DNA from: Candidatus Omnitrophota bacterium
GTDB lineage: Bacteria; Omnitrophota; Gorgyraeia; Gygaellales; Profunditerraquicolaceae
DNA length: 46,844 nucleotides
Direction: 5' to 3'
Assembly (NCBI GenBank): GCA_028712375.1
Contig: JAQTQG010000010.1
Span: 1-46,844, forward strand
In this document: positions 32,643 through 40,771 of the stretch, in pieces
Position numbering within the stretch: the first letter of the stretch is position 1
Layout: each line of letters begins with the position of its first letter
Notes under the pieces: model-generated
What the model saw: the letters and a program-made list of their open reading frames with translations, nothing else
Told to the model about the DNA's origin: nothing
The model's database searches: none
Position numbers and translations under genes: made by a program

Positions 32643-33392
32643 ATGAACCGGATTAACTTTTTAATATCTAAAAAGAATGCTCGCATTATTGATCCTTGTA
32701 ATTTTTATTGCAACGGTATTTTTTTCTTATTTCTAGCTTTAATTTTATCCGGTTGCGCTATGCGGGTTAGCGGCCCGGAAAGAACTCCCGCCGGACAATT
32801 TAGTCAATCGCCGGCTATTTTACCGCAGGGCCCGATTATCGATAGCAATATTACTTTATCTGAGGCGTTAAAAAAATATGCCCCGCCCGGGTTTAAAGAA
32901 AAACAAGGGCTTGTAGAAGTAGAATACTATTCATTCGATGGTAAAATACACAAAGGCCAGCTGGTGATCGATAAAAGGCTTATTGAAGATATCCGGGAAG
33001 TCTTCCGGGTAGCCCTGGAAAACAAATTTCCTATTGCTTCGGTGATTCCTATTTCTTCCGAACGGTTCCTTAAGAATGGAAAATGGAATGAAGATAACCA
33101 GTCCATGCGCGCCAATAATACCTCTGGGTTTAATTATCGAACAGTTACCGGCGGAAAAACTCTTTCCAAGCATGCTTATGGTTTCGCGATTGACATTAAT
33201 CCTGTGCAAAATCCTTATATTAAGGGGGATGTGGTATTACCCGCCGGGGCTGTATACGATATATCCCGGCCGGGAACGCTTAGGTATGATTCTCCTGTTG
33301 TAAAATGTTTTATACGTTTGGGTTGGACTTGGGGCGGGAATTGGAAATCTTTGAAGGACTACCAGCATTTCGAGAAAGTTTTGCTGGATTAG
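32643..33392 (+). CDS. M15-family D,D-carboxypeptidase-like lipoprotein
   Basis: 249 residues. An unusually long charged N-terminus precedes the hydrophobic stretch and lipobox ILSGC (Cys near 39). The C-terminal half has SKHAYGFAIDINPVQNPYI, with the His and Asp zinc ligands of VanY-type M15C peptidases, and YQHFEKV for the third His. This fits hydrolysis of peptide stems in peptidoglycan. It is followed by an amidase gene after 49 nt, so the two probably work in cell-wall remodelling. The start may be a later Met, but none fits better. Confidence 0.82.
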   Translation: MNRINFLISKKNARIIDPCNFYCNGIFFLFLALILSGCAMRVSGPERTPAGQFSQSPAILPQGPIIDSNITLSEALKKYAPPGFKEKQGLVEVEYYSFDGKIHKGQLVIDKRLIEDIREVFRVALENKFPIASVIPISSERFLKNGKWNEDNQSMRANNTSGFNYRTVTGGKTLSKHAYGFAIDINPVQNPYIKGDVVLPAGAVYDISRPGTLRYDSPVVKCFIRLGWTWGGNWKSLKDYQHFEKVLLD

Positions 33393-33441
33393 TGTGTATT
33401 TATATTTAAGTTTTTCTAAGCGTTAGTTATTCGGGAGGAAT

Positions 33442-34206
33442 ATGAAAAAAATTATGAATTTATGGATAATTATAAGCTTAGCCGTTATTTTAAGTTCTTG
33501 CGCCAGGATGCCGGTTAAACCAGCGCCTTCTCTTACGCAGGAAATTTATCCGCAGTTAACCGGGCCTATTGTGAGGCAGGATATTTTTCACGTGGTAGCT
33601 CCCGGAGAAACCCTTTGGCGAATAAGTAAAATGTATAATGTTAAGATTGAAGATATTACGCGGGCAAACAATTTAAATAAATCTACGGCTCTGGAGATAG
33701 GCCAGCGCCTGCGTGTCCCGCAAGCAGCTCCGATAAGGCCGGTAATCGCTTTATTTCCTTCGGATAAATGGAAATATATTATTATTCATCATAGCGCAAC
33801 AGACGCTGGGAGCTCGCTTAATTTAAATGAATTGCATAAGCGCAGGGGCTGGGCGGGCATAGGGTATGATTTTGTGATCGATAACGGAACTGATGGCAAG
33901 GGGGATGGCCAGATTGAAGTTTCACCGCGTTGGATTAAGCAAGAAAAAGGCGCTCATTGCCAGGCTGCGGATATGAATTCTCAGGGGATAGGTATTTGCC
34001 TGGTGGGTAATTTCAGCAAAGAAGCAGTTTCTGAAAAACAGATGGTAGCATTAGTCTATTTGGTAAATATTCTGAGGGAATATTACAAAATCCCCAAAGA
34101 GAAGATTATGGGGCATGGCCAGGTTCCCGGAGCCAGGACGGAGTGCCCCGGGAAATATTTCCCCTGGCGGGAATTTTATAGTGAGTTGAACTCGAATCTT
34201 CGGTGA
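33442..34206 (+). CDS. LysM plus N-acetylmuramoyl-L-alanine amidase (Amidase_2) lipoprotein
   Basis: 254 residues. Lipobox LSSC (Cys20). A LysM domain (about 52-96, HVVAPGETLWRISKMYNVK...GQRLRVP) binds peptidoglycan glycan. A PGRP/Amidase_2 domain (about 110-250) shows the zinc His in IIIHHSATD and MGHGQVPGARTECPGKYF, with the Cys ligand replacing the third site. It would cleave between MurNAc and L-Ala. GGGAGGA precedes the ATG. Confidence 0.92.
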   Translation: MKKIMNLWIIISLAVILSSCARMPVKPAPSLTQEIYPQLTGPIVRQDIFHVVAPGETLWRISKMYNVKIEDITRANNLNKSTALEIGQRLRVPQAAPIRPVIALFPSDKWKYIIIHHSATDAGSSLNLNELHKRRGWAGIGYDFVIDNGTDGKGDGQIEVSPRWIKQEKGAHCQAADMNSQGIGICLVGNFSKEAVSEKQMVALVYLVNILREYYKIPKEKIMGHGQVPGARTECPGKYFPWREFYSELNSNLR

Positions 34207-34383
34207 ATTTCCTCATGCCAAATGTAAGGTCTAAATGATTGTCATCTCGTAAAAAGAGTGGTAATTTGCAGAGGCATATAAATTGGTTGTGATGGTAAGA
34301 GTACCGTTAGTCAGACGGCTTTGGGCGGAGATAGATGGTGTTTTATCGATTTTTAAGATCCGGGAGGCGGTAAAAGGAGCAGG

Positions 34384-35040
34384 ATGGTAGCTTTCATAGC
34401 ATCTTTTATATTTGTGGTTTTGGCGGAGATGGGGGATAAAACGCAGCTTTTAGCAATGGCTTTTGCCACGCGCTATAGTGCCGGCAAAGTGCTTGTAGCT
34501 GTTTTTTTAGCGACTATTCTAAACCATGCTTTTGCGGTAGTTGCCGGGTATTTTTTAACTACGGTTATTTCTATGGACGTCATATCATTTATAGCGGCTT
34601 TTTCTTTTATTATTTTTGGTTTATGGACGATTAAGGGCGATAAGCTTAAAGAGGATAAGAAAGAAAGCCGCTTCGGGCCTATTGTGACTGTGGGGGTGGC
34701 ATTTTTTTTGGCGGAGATGGGGGATAAAACACAGCTTGCTACGGTAAGCCTTGCCATAGAATATCGAAATATGGTTAATGTCCTGATGGGGACTACTCTT
34801 GGTATGGTAATCGCAGACGCGATAGGTATTGTCATCGGTATTGTGTTGAGAAAACATATTCCTGAGAAAGCAATAAAGTGGGGTTCGGCGGTTATTTTCG
34901 TATTGTTCGGGCTTAATGGCGTGTATAAGGTTTTATCTTCCCGATTGAACATAATCTTTGCCGGGGGGATTATTTTGTTTATCAGCCTTTGTGCGGCATA
35001 TGGGATGTATTATTTGATAAAAATTAACAGGAAGCAATAG
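34384..35040 (+). CDS. TMEM165/GDT1 (UPF0016) family cation transporter
   Basis: 218 residues, six helices in two repeats, each with the family motif E-x-G-D-K-T: AEMGDKTQLLAMAFATRY (about 14-31) and AEMGDKTQLATVSLAIEY (about 109-126). Members export Mn2+ or Ca2+ in exchange for H+. The 177 nt upstream do not show a recognisable yybP-ykoY manganese riboswitch. AAAGGAGC precedes the ATG. It stands alone. Confidence 0.92.
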   Translation: MVAFIASFIFVVLAEMGDKTQLLAMAFATRYSAGKVLVAVFLATILNHAFAVVAGYFLTTVISMDVISFIAAFSFIIFGLWTIKGDKLKEDKKESRFGPIVTVGVAFFLAEMGDKTQLATVSLAIEYRNMVNVLMGTTLGMVIADAIGIVIGIVLRKHIPEKAIKWGSAVIFVLFGLNGVYKVLSSRLNIIFAGGIILFISLCAAYGMYYLIKINRKQ

Positions 35041-35165
35041 TTTCAAATGGCTTACGCGGAGCCGGAATCAATCTCTTGATCTGATGAAACCGGGTAATAG
35101 GCCTTGTAAGCTAATTGTTTATTCTGGATTATTTTAGCAGCATTATTTATTAAGAAGGGAACGCG

Positions 35166-36902
35166 GTGATTATGGGCAACGCGGTTTATCAAGAAATAGC
35201 GGAGGATAAGGTTAGTAAAAGGGCAAACACATTTATTATCGCCGCTCTTATTGCCATCTGTTTATTTCATATTATTAACAATTGTTTGTGGATTGGTAAA
35301 GATGTTTTATCCTGGTATCCGGAGAAATATTATCAATTGATACATAAAAATACAATATTCTTTTCTTTAGAGAGCATCCTTGCCAGCGGCCAATCATTGC
35401 CAGAAAAAATTATTTCTTTTCTTAAGTCGTTGAATACGGATAGCGGTTGCGGCTGGGGGGTGATCTTTTATATTTACACGGCTTGTTTTAATTTAGCGTT
35501 TGGCAATAGTATAGGCGTTTCTTTAGCTGCTAACCTGCCTTTTTTTATCTTGCTTATAATTTTTACTTTTTTAATCGGGAAAGAAATAGCCGGAGCAAAA
35601 GAAGGGCTTTTTGCCGCTTTTCTTGTTTCATTTTACCCGGGAATTTATGGAATGTCCCGCAGCTACGGGGTAGATTTTCCATTAGTGGCCATGGTAACCG
35701 TCAGTATTTATATTTTGATTGCCAAAAATGTGGCTAAAATAAGGTATTCTTTGTTATTTGGTTTGGTTTCAGGCTTGACATTATTAATAAAGCTTCCGGG
35801 AGCGTATTTTCTTATCGGCCCCGCGGTATATATATTTTTTGATCGAGTTCGTCAAGTGGTTAAAGCCAGCCCGCAGAATAGTTGCGTTAATAAGCATATT
35901 TTTCAAGTTGTCTTTGCTTCGGCATTATTCGCCGGAATTTCTTTTTTATTGCTGAATTTCGGCTGGGGTTCCGGACGGGTAGAATATGTGCTTAATTGTG
36001 TATATTCTATTAATTTCCCGATGTTTATCGAAAGAAGGCATTTTTATTGGGTTTGCCCGTATAATATCGGGGAGTGGAAGTCTATTTTTTTCTATATGTT
36101 TGAAGCGGTGCATAGTATGTCTAGGCTGCTTTTTTTGTTATTTTGCGCGGGGTCCGTGTTGTTTTTAATAAAAAAAATAAAATATAAAATGGTCATTTTG
36201 CTTTGGGTAATCGTTCCCTATATTATTCTTATGTTAAGCGTTAATAAATGGGGCCGTTATTACTTGCCGGTTTTTCCTGCGTTGGCTTTGATTACCGCTG
36301 TAGGCATATTCCAGATAAAGGAGAAAAAATATAGAATATTTTTGGTGGCACTAGCCGTATTTATATCTTTCGTACAGTTTTATGATTTATCATTCGGAGC
36401 GTCTTTTTTTCCGAGGGTTTTGTACCGGCATCCCGCGTATAGTTTTACGGCTTATCCTCCCAGGCAGCGCCTGGAAGGTAAAATCGTAGCGGGTTTTTTA
36501 AAGATAATTAATAAAGAGCATAAGGGTTTAAATTATAAACCCAAGGTATTATTCATTGCTCCCCACAGCCACATAGATTTGGGGAGGATGGAGTATCTAT
36601 TCCAAACCGAAGCAAAGAATGTGGAGTTCACCAAGTTTTTTATGGCAGGGTCCGGATATGAAGATTGTGATTACGCCATTGTTCTTAATGATAAAGCGCG
36701 GCGGATTAATTATCCGGATTTGGCTTTCTTAAAAATTCCCGGCTATTATGCTGATTTTTTAAAAATTAGTTATCCGCAGTATTCTTTAACAAATGAAGAA
36801 TTGGCGAAGATGTCTGAGTTTTTCGCAAAGTTTGAAGTAGTTGATTATTATTTTGCAGGCAAAACAGCATTTTATTTGTGTAAGAACAATTACAAGAAAT
36901 AA
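35166..36902 (+). CDS. GT39 (ArnT/PMT-like) membrane glycosyltransferase, second copy
   Basis: 578 residues (GTG 35166; ATG 35172 is an alternative). About ten to twelve helices then a periplasmic C-terminal domain. It shares landmarks with the minus-strand GT39 protein: helix 1, a Trp/Tyr-rich first loop, and GMSRSYGVDFPLVAMVTVSIY, corresponding to SRVLMTDFSLTAMVTL there. The C-terminal part (KPKVLFIAPHSHIDLG) also matches. It probably transfers a sugar from polyprenyl phosphate. It is not next to other glycan genes, and its acceptor is unknown. Confidence 0.8.
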   Translation: MIMGNAVYQEIAEDKVSKRANTFIIAALIAICLFHIINNCLWIGKDVLSWYPEKYYQLIHKNTIFFSLESILASGQSLPEKIISFLKSLNTDSGCGWGVIFYIYTACFNLAFGNSIGVSLAANLPFFILLIIFTFLIGKEIAGAKEGLFAAFLVSFYPGIYGMSRSYGVDFPLVAMVTVSIYILIAKNVAKIRYSLLFGLVSGLTLLIKLPGAYFLIGPAVYIFFDRVRQVVKASPQNSCVNKHIFQVVFASALFAGISFLLLNFGWGSGRVEYVLNCVYSINFPMFIERRHFYWVCPYNIGEWKSIFFYMFEAVHSMSRLLFLLFCAGSVLFLIKKIKYKMVILLWVIVPYIILMLSVNKWGRYYLPVFPALALITAVGIFQIKEKKYRIFLVALAVFISFVQFYDLSFGASFFPRVLYRHPAYSFTAYPPRQRLEGKIVAGFLKIINKEHKGLNYKPKVLFIAPHSHIDLGRMEYLFQTEAKNVEFTKFFMAGSGYEDCDYAIVLNDKARRINYPDLAFLKIPGYYADFLKISYPQYSLTNEELAKMSEFFAKFEVVDYYFAGKTAFYLCKNNYKK

Positions 36903-37194
36903 CGGTTAAAGTGTTAGAGATTAATATTTGTTGCAAATGGCTTTATGCAATTATTTAAAAGAATTCTTTCCGGGTGAATGTTACTTTTGCCCGGGTTGAC
37001 TTTTGTATTCTGGCAATGTATTATTAATATGTAAGTTAGGTAAGGCTGGGATTTTAGAAAATAAGTTCATTGCGCTGTTGATTGGGAGCCAGGAGGGCAG
37101 CCAGCATATGATTTATTTATCTTACATGGTATTTGCTGCGGCCGGTTTTTTATTAAAGAAGGCCGATGGCAGGGCTAGTTGTAGTTAAAATGGG
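36903..37194. other. 292-nt region after the GT39 gene, no firm gene
   Basis: A 26-codon reading frame (37108-37188, MIYLSYMVFAAAGFLLKK) has AGGAGG 11 nt upstream and a hydrophobic helix. It could be a tiny membrane peptide, but support is weak. A short hairpin (CCGGG...CCCGG, about 36969-36993) lies upstream. Confidence 0.3.
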
Positions 37195-37224
37195 AGCAAT
37201 CCTTAAAACAGGGATTGCTTTTTT
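37195..37224 (+). terminator. rho-independent terminator
   Basis: AGCAATCC-ttaaaacag-GGATTGCT followed by TTTTT. It lies 20 nt before the next start codon, so it separates the two transcription units. Confidence 0.8.
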
Positions 37225-37244
37225 ATTGCTGAGGAGGCCAGGGT

Positions 37245-37526
37245 ATGGTTAAAAAGGAAAGCAGGGCTACTAAGCAGGATGTTTTAAAAAGAATTGAGGG
37301 TATCTTGAGGCGGGATATAAATATGGAAGTTAAGTTGGTATTTGCCAAGATAGAAAAGTTTTTAGAGCCTATTGATAAAAAAGCGGAGGGCTTTCCCGGT
37401 GCGGGTATAGGCTATGTGCATATTGATGAAAAGCTGCAGGCAGAATACATGGCATGGGAGAAAAGTATTAAACAGGAATGGTTTGAGGTTATTGAGGGTA
37501 TAAGAGAGAGTCTCAGGAGTGGATGA
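37245..37526 (+). CDS. small helical protein of unknown function
   Basis: 93 residues, GAGGAGG upstream. Mostly amphipathic helix, rich in Lys and Glu, with a short Gly-rich turn (EGFPGAGIGYVHIDEKLQ) in the middle. No signal peptide, membrane helix or known motif. It sits 28 nt upstream of the pilin-like gene, so it may belong to the same small unit. Confidence 0.5.
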   Translation: MVKKESRATKQDVLKRIEGILRRDINMEVKLVFAKIEKFLEPIDKKAEGFPGAGIGYVHIDEKLQAEYMAWEKSIKQEWFEVIEGIRESLRSG

Positions 37527-37554
37527 TTTTGTTGGTTGCGCCGGGGAGGTAAAC

Positions 37555-37713
37555 ATGGAAAAAGCCAGGAGAGGGCAAAGTACGTTAGAATATATCGTTC
37601 TTTTTGCGATTGTTGTCGGGATAATCATTGTGGCGGCGGGAAAACTTAAACCTAAAATACAGGGCGCTTATGGCCATTTCTCTGCGGGTATTCAATCCAA
37701 AGTGGGGAATTAG
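37555..37713 (+). CDS. Flp/class III signal peptide prepilin-like protein
   Basis: 52 residues from ATG 37555, which has GGGGAGG upstream; longer in-frame starts overlap the previous gene. The N-terminus is RRGQSTLEYIVLFAIVVGIIIVAAG: a basic leader, Gly before Gln, Glu at mature position 5, and one hydrophobic helix. This is the pattern cleaved by a prepilin peptidase in Flp and class III signal peptide proteins. It is too small to be much more than a pilus subunit. No pilus machinery lies beside it, but pseudopilins occur at 45919. Confidence 0.72.
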   Translation: MEKARRGQSTLEYIVLFAIVVGIIIVAAGKLKPKIQGAYGHFSAGIQSKVGN

Positions 37714-37878
37714 CTGTTTTGTTGATGCTGTTTTATGGAAAGATTAATAGCTGTAGATGTTAAGTAGAAAGTAAACCTTTATAATTTAATGTTTTTAAAA
37801 GAAAAGCTGTTTTATCTTGCAAATAATTAAAAATTATATAGTTTACAAAATACCGGCATTGTTTTAGCGGAGGGGCGG

Positions 37879-38037
37879 ATGATTAGAAGATTGATAATAG
37901 TTACTTTGATAGTTTTGTTGGTATATATATTCTACGCAGAACTTATGGCAGATTCAGTGGAACCTTTTTACAAGAAGTATATAGGAAAACCGCTGTTTTA
38001 TCAGGTAAGGATCCCGAAAGTCGCGGTAGAAGAATAA
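37879..38037 (+). CDS. small single-helix membrane protein
   Basis: 52 codons (ATG 37879) with GGAGGGG just upstream. The sequence opens MIRRLIIVTLIVLLVYIFYA, an N-terminal transmembrane helix, then a polar tail with EPFYKKYIGKPLFYQVRIPK. The strong ribosome site and the helix support it being real. Function unknown. Confidence 0.5.
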   Translation: MIRRLIIVTLIVLLVYIFYAELMADSVEPFYKKYIGKPLFYQVRIPKVAVEE

Positions 38038-38097
38038 TCGGCCCTCCCGCATTAAATCCGCGCTGGTTTTTTTGCAGATTTATATAATCAAATAGAG

Positions 38098-38126
38098 TTG
38101 TGTTAGTTTAAATTATTGGGTATAAT
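38098..38126 (+). promoter_or_regulatory. sigma70-type promoter
   Basis: TTGTGT (38098-38103), 17-nt spacer, TATAAT (38121-38126). It would serve the gene at 38265 with a leader of about 130 nt. Confidence 0.55.
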
Positions 38127-38264
38127 TAAATAGGTATAAAATGGCCAGCTAGTCTATTTTTGTTAAAAATATAAAGCCTTTTAAAGCAATAGGCGCATTC
38201 CGGCCTTTCGAAATTATTTTGCAGTTCTTTAGAGAAGCATTTTTAAAGAAAAGAAGGAGGGGAA

Positions 38265-38570
38265 ATGGAAGATTGGCTTTTTTTCGATTGGATGCGCGTG
38301 ATTATTTTTTGGACTAGCCCGGCAGTCTTTTTAGTCGGGGTGGCACTGTTGATTTACAGCAATTACACCAAGATTGAGGCAATTGCCGGCAAAGAATACG
38401 GTTTGCGCAAGAGAATATTGCCAAAGCTAGAGCAGAATATTTATATTTTTCATGAGTGGTGCTTGAGAAAACATGTTTTAATCGGTTTGGTTTGTATTAT
38501 TTACGCTTTGGTTGTCTTCCTGCTTTTGAGAAGGTTTACTTCCCTGGGCGAAGTTATCGGGGAAGTCTGA
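38265..38570 (+). CDS. two-helix membrane protein of unknown function
   Basis: 101 residues, AAGGAGGGG before the ATG. Helices at about 10-28 and 70-88 flank a cytoplasmic, positively charged loop (KEYGLRKRILPKLEQN). I do not recognise the family. It is followed by a small ferritin-like gene. Confidence 0.55.
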   Translation: MEDWLFFDWMRVIIFWTSPAVFLVGVALLIYSNYTKIEAIAGKEYGLRKRILPKLEQNIYIFHEWCLRKHVLIGLVCIIYALVVFLLLRRFTSLGEVIGEV

Positions 38571-38642
38571 TGAGCCATAAATTTTTTATTTACCTGCCGA
38601 TTAAGTAGTTTAAGCCGGCATAAAAACAGAAGGAGATTTTAT

Positions 38643-38822
38643 ATGATTGAAGCTGAAGTTTTAAAATTAGCATTAGCGAAAGAGGAAGATGCGATTAAAG
38701 CGTATCAGGGAATGCTTATAAAATACCCTTCTTTACGGGAATTGCTTTCTTATCTGGTTACCGAAGAGCAAAAACATAAAAAATTAATCGAAAAGAAAAT
38801 CGCGGATTTATCCTGTTGTTAA
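38643..38822 (+). CDS. very small ferritin/rubrerythrin-like protein
   Basis: 59 residues, AAGGAGA 8 nt before the ATG. Two predicted helices: ALAKEEDAIKAYQGML (about 11-26) and LLSYLVTEEQKHKKLIEKKI (about 34-53). Glu15 with Glu42-x2-His45 fits half of a ferritin-like di-iron site, so a dimer could complete it. The protein ends in Cys-Cys. It resembles the minimal two-helix ferritin-like proteins. Metal binding is inference. Confidence 0.6.
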   Translation: MIEAEVLKLALAKEEDAIKAYQGMLIKYPSLRELLSYLVTEEQKHKKLIEKKIADLSCC

Positions 38823-38935
38823 TTATTTTTTCTTAGGTTTAAATATAGCGGCGGGCAGGTATTAAGAAAAGATCTTTTGTCCACTTAATAAATAGCGTGG
38901 GCTTAAACCGCCACCGGCTTAATTTTAAAATACCC

Positions 38936-38964
38936 TTGACAAAGGGATTTTTTTATGGCATATT
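38936..38964 (+). promoter_or_regulatory. promoter of the RND efflux operon
   Basis: TTGACA (38936-38941), 17-nt spacer, CATATT (38959-38964), a 4-of-6 match to the -10 consensus. A palindrome follows directly. Confidence 0.6.
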
Positions 38965-38974
38965 GTTAATGTGA

Positions 38975-39001
38975 TTAATATTTAATATAGTTAAATATTA
39001 A
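38975..39001. promoter_or_regulatory. palindromic operator, probably for MarR
   Basis: Perfect 11-bp arms (TTAATATTTAA and TTAAATATTAA) around TATAG, placed between the -10 region and the marR ribosome site. Size and AT-richness fit MarR-family operators, so autoregulation is likely. Confidence 0.75.
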
Positions 39002-39011
39002 GGAGATTAAT

Positions 39012-39464
39012 ATGACCGGAATCTCAATCAGCGATTTTGCCCAAAAAATGGAAAAGATTATGCCTGAAATTATGCGCGGGTTTTTACGCCTGCATCATAG
39101 CGACATATATAAAGGTAAGATTACGCTTTCACAATTGCTCATTTTAAATTTATTAAGCAGCCAGGAAGCTTCTAAAATGACTGACCTGGCTAAGCTGATG
39201 AAAGTTACTACGGCCGCGACAACCGGGATTGTCCAACGCCTGGTAGTTTTGGGTTATGTACAGAGAGAGTATGACCAGCAGGACCGCAGGATAATCCGGA
39301 TCAGGCTTAGCGCTAAAGGGGCAGAATTGCTGAAAAAATTAAATCAACAACGCACGCAGTTGCTTATTAAGATCTTTAGCCAGATATCTGAAGATGACCG
39401 CGGGGAATATCTGCGTATAGTTACCCAGGTAAAAAATATTCTAGATAAGGAAGTGGATAAATAA
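39012..39464 (+). CDS. MarR-family transcriptional regulator
   Basis: 150 residues. Winged helix-turn-helix: ITLSQLLILNLLSSQEASKM, then recognition helix KVTTAATTGIVQRLVVLGYV, then wing QREYDQQDRRIIRIRLSAKG. Length and helical ends are normal for dimeric MarR proteins. It is the first gene of the efflux operon and probably represses it from the palindrome just upstream, with release by a small ligand. Its stop overlaps the tolC-like start by one base. Confidence 0.93.
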   Translation: MTGISISDFAQKMEKIMPEIMRGFLRLHHSDIYKGKITLSQLLILNLLSSQEASKMTDLAKLMKVTTAATTGIVQRLVVLGYVQREYDQQDRRIIRIRLSAKGAELLKKLNQQRTQLLIKIFSQISEDDRGEYLRIVTQVKNILDKEVDK

Positions 39465-40771
39465 TGAAATGCAGGTTTTGGTTAGTTATTTTTATAACTC
39501 TAATTTTTGGAACAGGTTATATTCCTGATTCAGGAAAGCCCGGGCTTGTTTACGCCGAAGAGATCACCTTGACGTTTAATGAGGCGGTGGCGATAGGCTT
39601 AAGGGATAACCGGGATATTCTACTTAAAGCGCAGGATGTAGAAAAAGCAAAGTCGCTCATTGCCCAAGCGCAAGCAGGGCTTTTCCCCACGCTGGATTAT
39701 ACCGGCAGCTGGTTTTATACTTCCGGGCTTTATACTAAAGACCTGGGCCAGAGTACTTCACAGGTTACTTTGAAGCAGTATATTTACAGGGGCGGTAAAG
39801 TTATAAACAATATAAAATACAATGGTTATAAATTAGAGGTGGCAGAGTCACTTTTAGATAAAGCAAAACTGGAAAAAATATTTGATTTTTCCCAGGCTTA
39901 TTATACATTATTGCTGGCAAGCTTTTATGTGGATTTGAATAAGCAGATACTCGAAAATAGCCGCCAGCATTTAGATTATATTAAAGCGCGCTATAAAAAC
40001 GGCGAGTCTTCCGAGTCTGATATTTTACAGGCGCAGGCTTCTTTGTCTAGTGTTGAGCAGGCTTACGAAGCTTCTTGTTCGCAGCAGGAGTCCGCCCGGG
40101 CTTTATTGAATAATTTATTATCTTTGGATAAGGATATAGTGATTGTGCCTTCTACCGAATTTAAATTTACTCCCAAAGATATAGCTTTTGATCAGGGGTT
40201 TTTAAAAGCTATGCAAGCCCGCCCGGAAATAAAACAGTTTGAATCGCAGCTTAAAGCGGATAAAAGCGCAATTGAAGTGCAGCGTGCAGGAAACCGTCCG
40301 GAAATCTATGCCTCCTGGGATTATTACGGGCGTTCACACGCCATTACCACAACCGTAAATACCAAAAATTGGAATGATTATAATGTTGTAGGATTGACTG
40401 TTTCCTGGCCTGTTTTTGACGGATGGCAGACTAAAGCCAAGGTTCAGCAGGCAATTATCGACTTAAAGCAGACAGAATTAGGGAAAGCGAAGTTAATCCA
40501 GGATATTGCTTTAGAGGTAAAGAACGCGTATTTAGCATTGAGAAATTCCATTGACCAAATAAAGTCCAGCCAGGCAGACGTTTTATTCTATAAGAATAAT
40601 CTTGCCACGGCCGAAGAAAAATACGCCCAGGGCTTGGTCAGTTCTTTGGGCAGGAATGATGCGCAATTAAAATATGCGGTCTCGGTGTTTAATCAACAAC
40701 AAGCTACTTATGATTATACTATTGCTAAATATAACTTTGATAAGGCTACAGGAGGTTTCAATGAAATATAG
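39464..40771 (+). CDS. TolC-family outer-membrane efflux protein
   Basis: 435 residues with a signal peptide (about 1-31, ending YAEE). Two homologous OEP repeats: LTFNEAVAIGLRDNRDI...ARYKNGESSESDILQAQASL, and the second half GLTVSWPVFDGWQTKAKVQQA...EEKYAQGLVSSLGRNDAQ. These build the trimeric outer-membrane and periplasmic tunnel. It works with the adaptor and RND pump encoded next and overlaps the adaptor gene by 11 nt. Confidence 0.93.
   Translation: MKCRFWLVIFITLIFGTGYIPDSGKPGLVYAEEITLTFNEAVAIGLRDNRDILLKAQDVEKAKSLIAQAQAGLFPTLDYTGSWFYTSGLYTKDLGQSTSQVTLKQYIYRGGKVINNIKYNGYKLEVAESLLDKAKLEKIFDFSQAYYTLLLASFYVDLNKQILENSRQHLDYIKARYKNGESSESDILQAQASLSSVEQAYEASCSQQESARALLNNLLSLDKDIVIVPSTEFKFTPKDIAFDQGFLKAMQARPEIKQFESQLKADKSAIEVQRAGNRPEIYASWDYYGRSHAITTTVNTKNWNDYNVVGLTVSWPVFDGWQTKAKVQQAIIDLKQTELGKAKLIQDIALEVKNAYLALRNSIDQIKSSQADVLFYKNNLATAEEKYAQGLVSSLGRNDAQLKYAVSVFNQQQATYDYTIAKYNFDKATGGFNEI

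Noticed and set aside
34207-34383. yybP-ykoY manganese riboswitch before the GDT1-family gene
   Set aside because: It was expected from the gene family, but the conserved loop sequences are not visible.
37003-37188. 61-residue reading frame after the GT39 gene
   Set aside because: No proper start or ribosome site at 37003 and a composition unlike its neighbours. Only an internal 26-codon part from 37108 has a weak ribosome site.
31262-38630. Sixteen-nt match CCGGCATAAAAACAGA at 31262-31277 and 38615-38630
   Set aside because: A match of this length can arise by chance in a 47-kb AT-rich window, and the flanks do not extend it.
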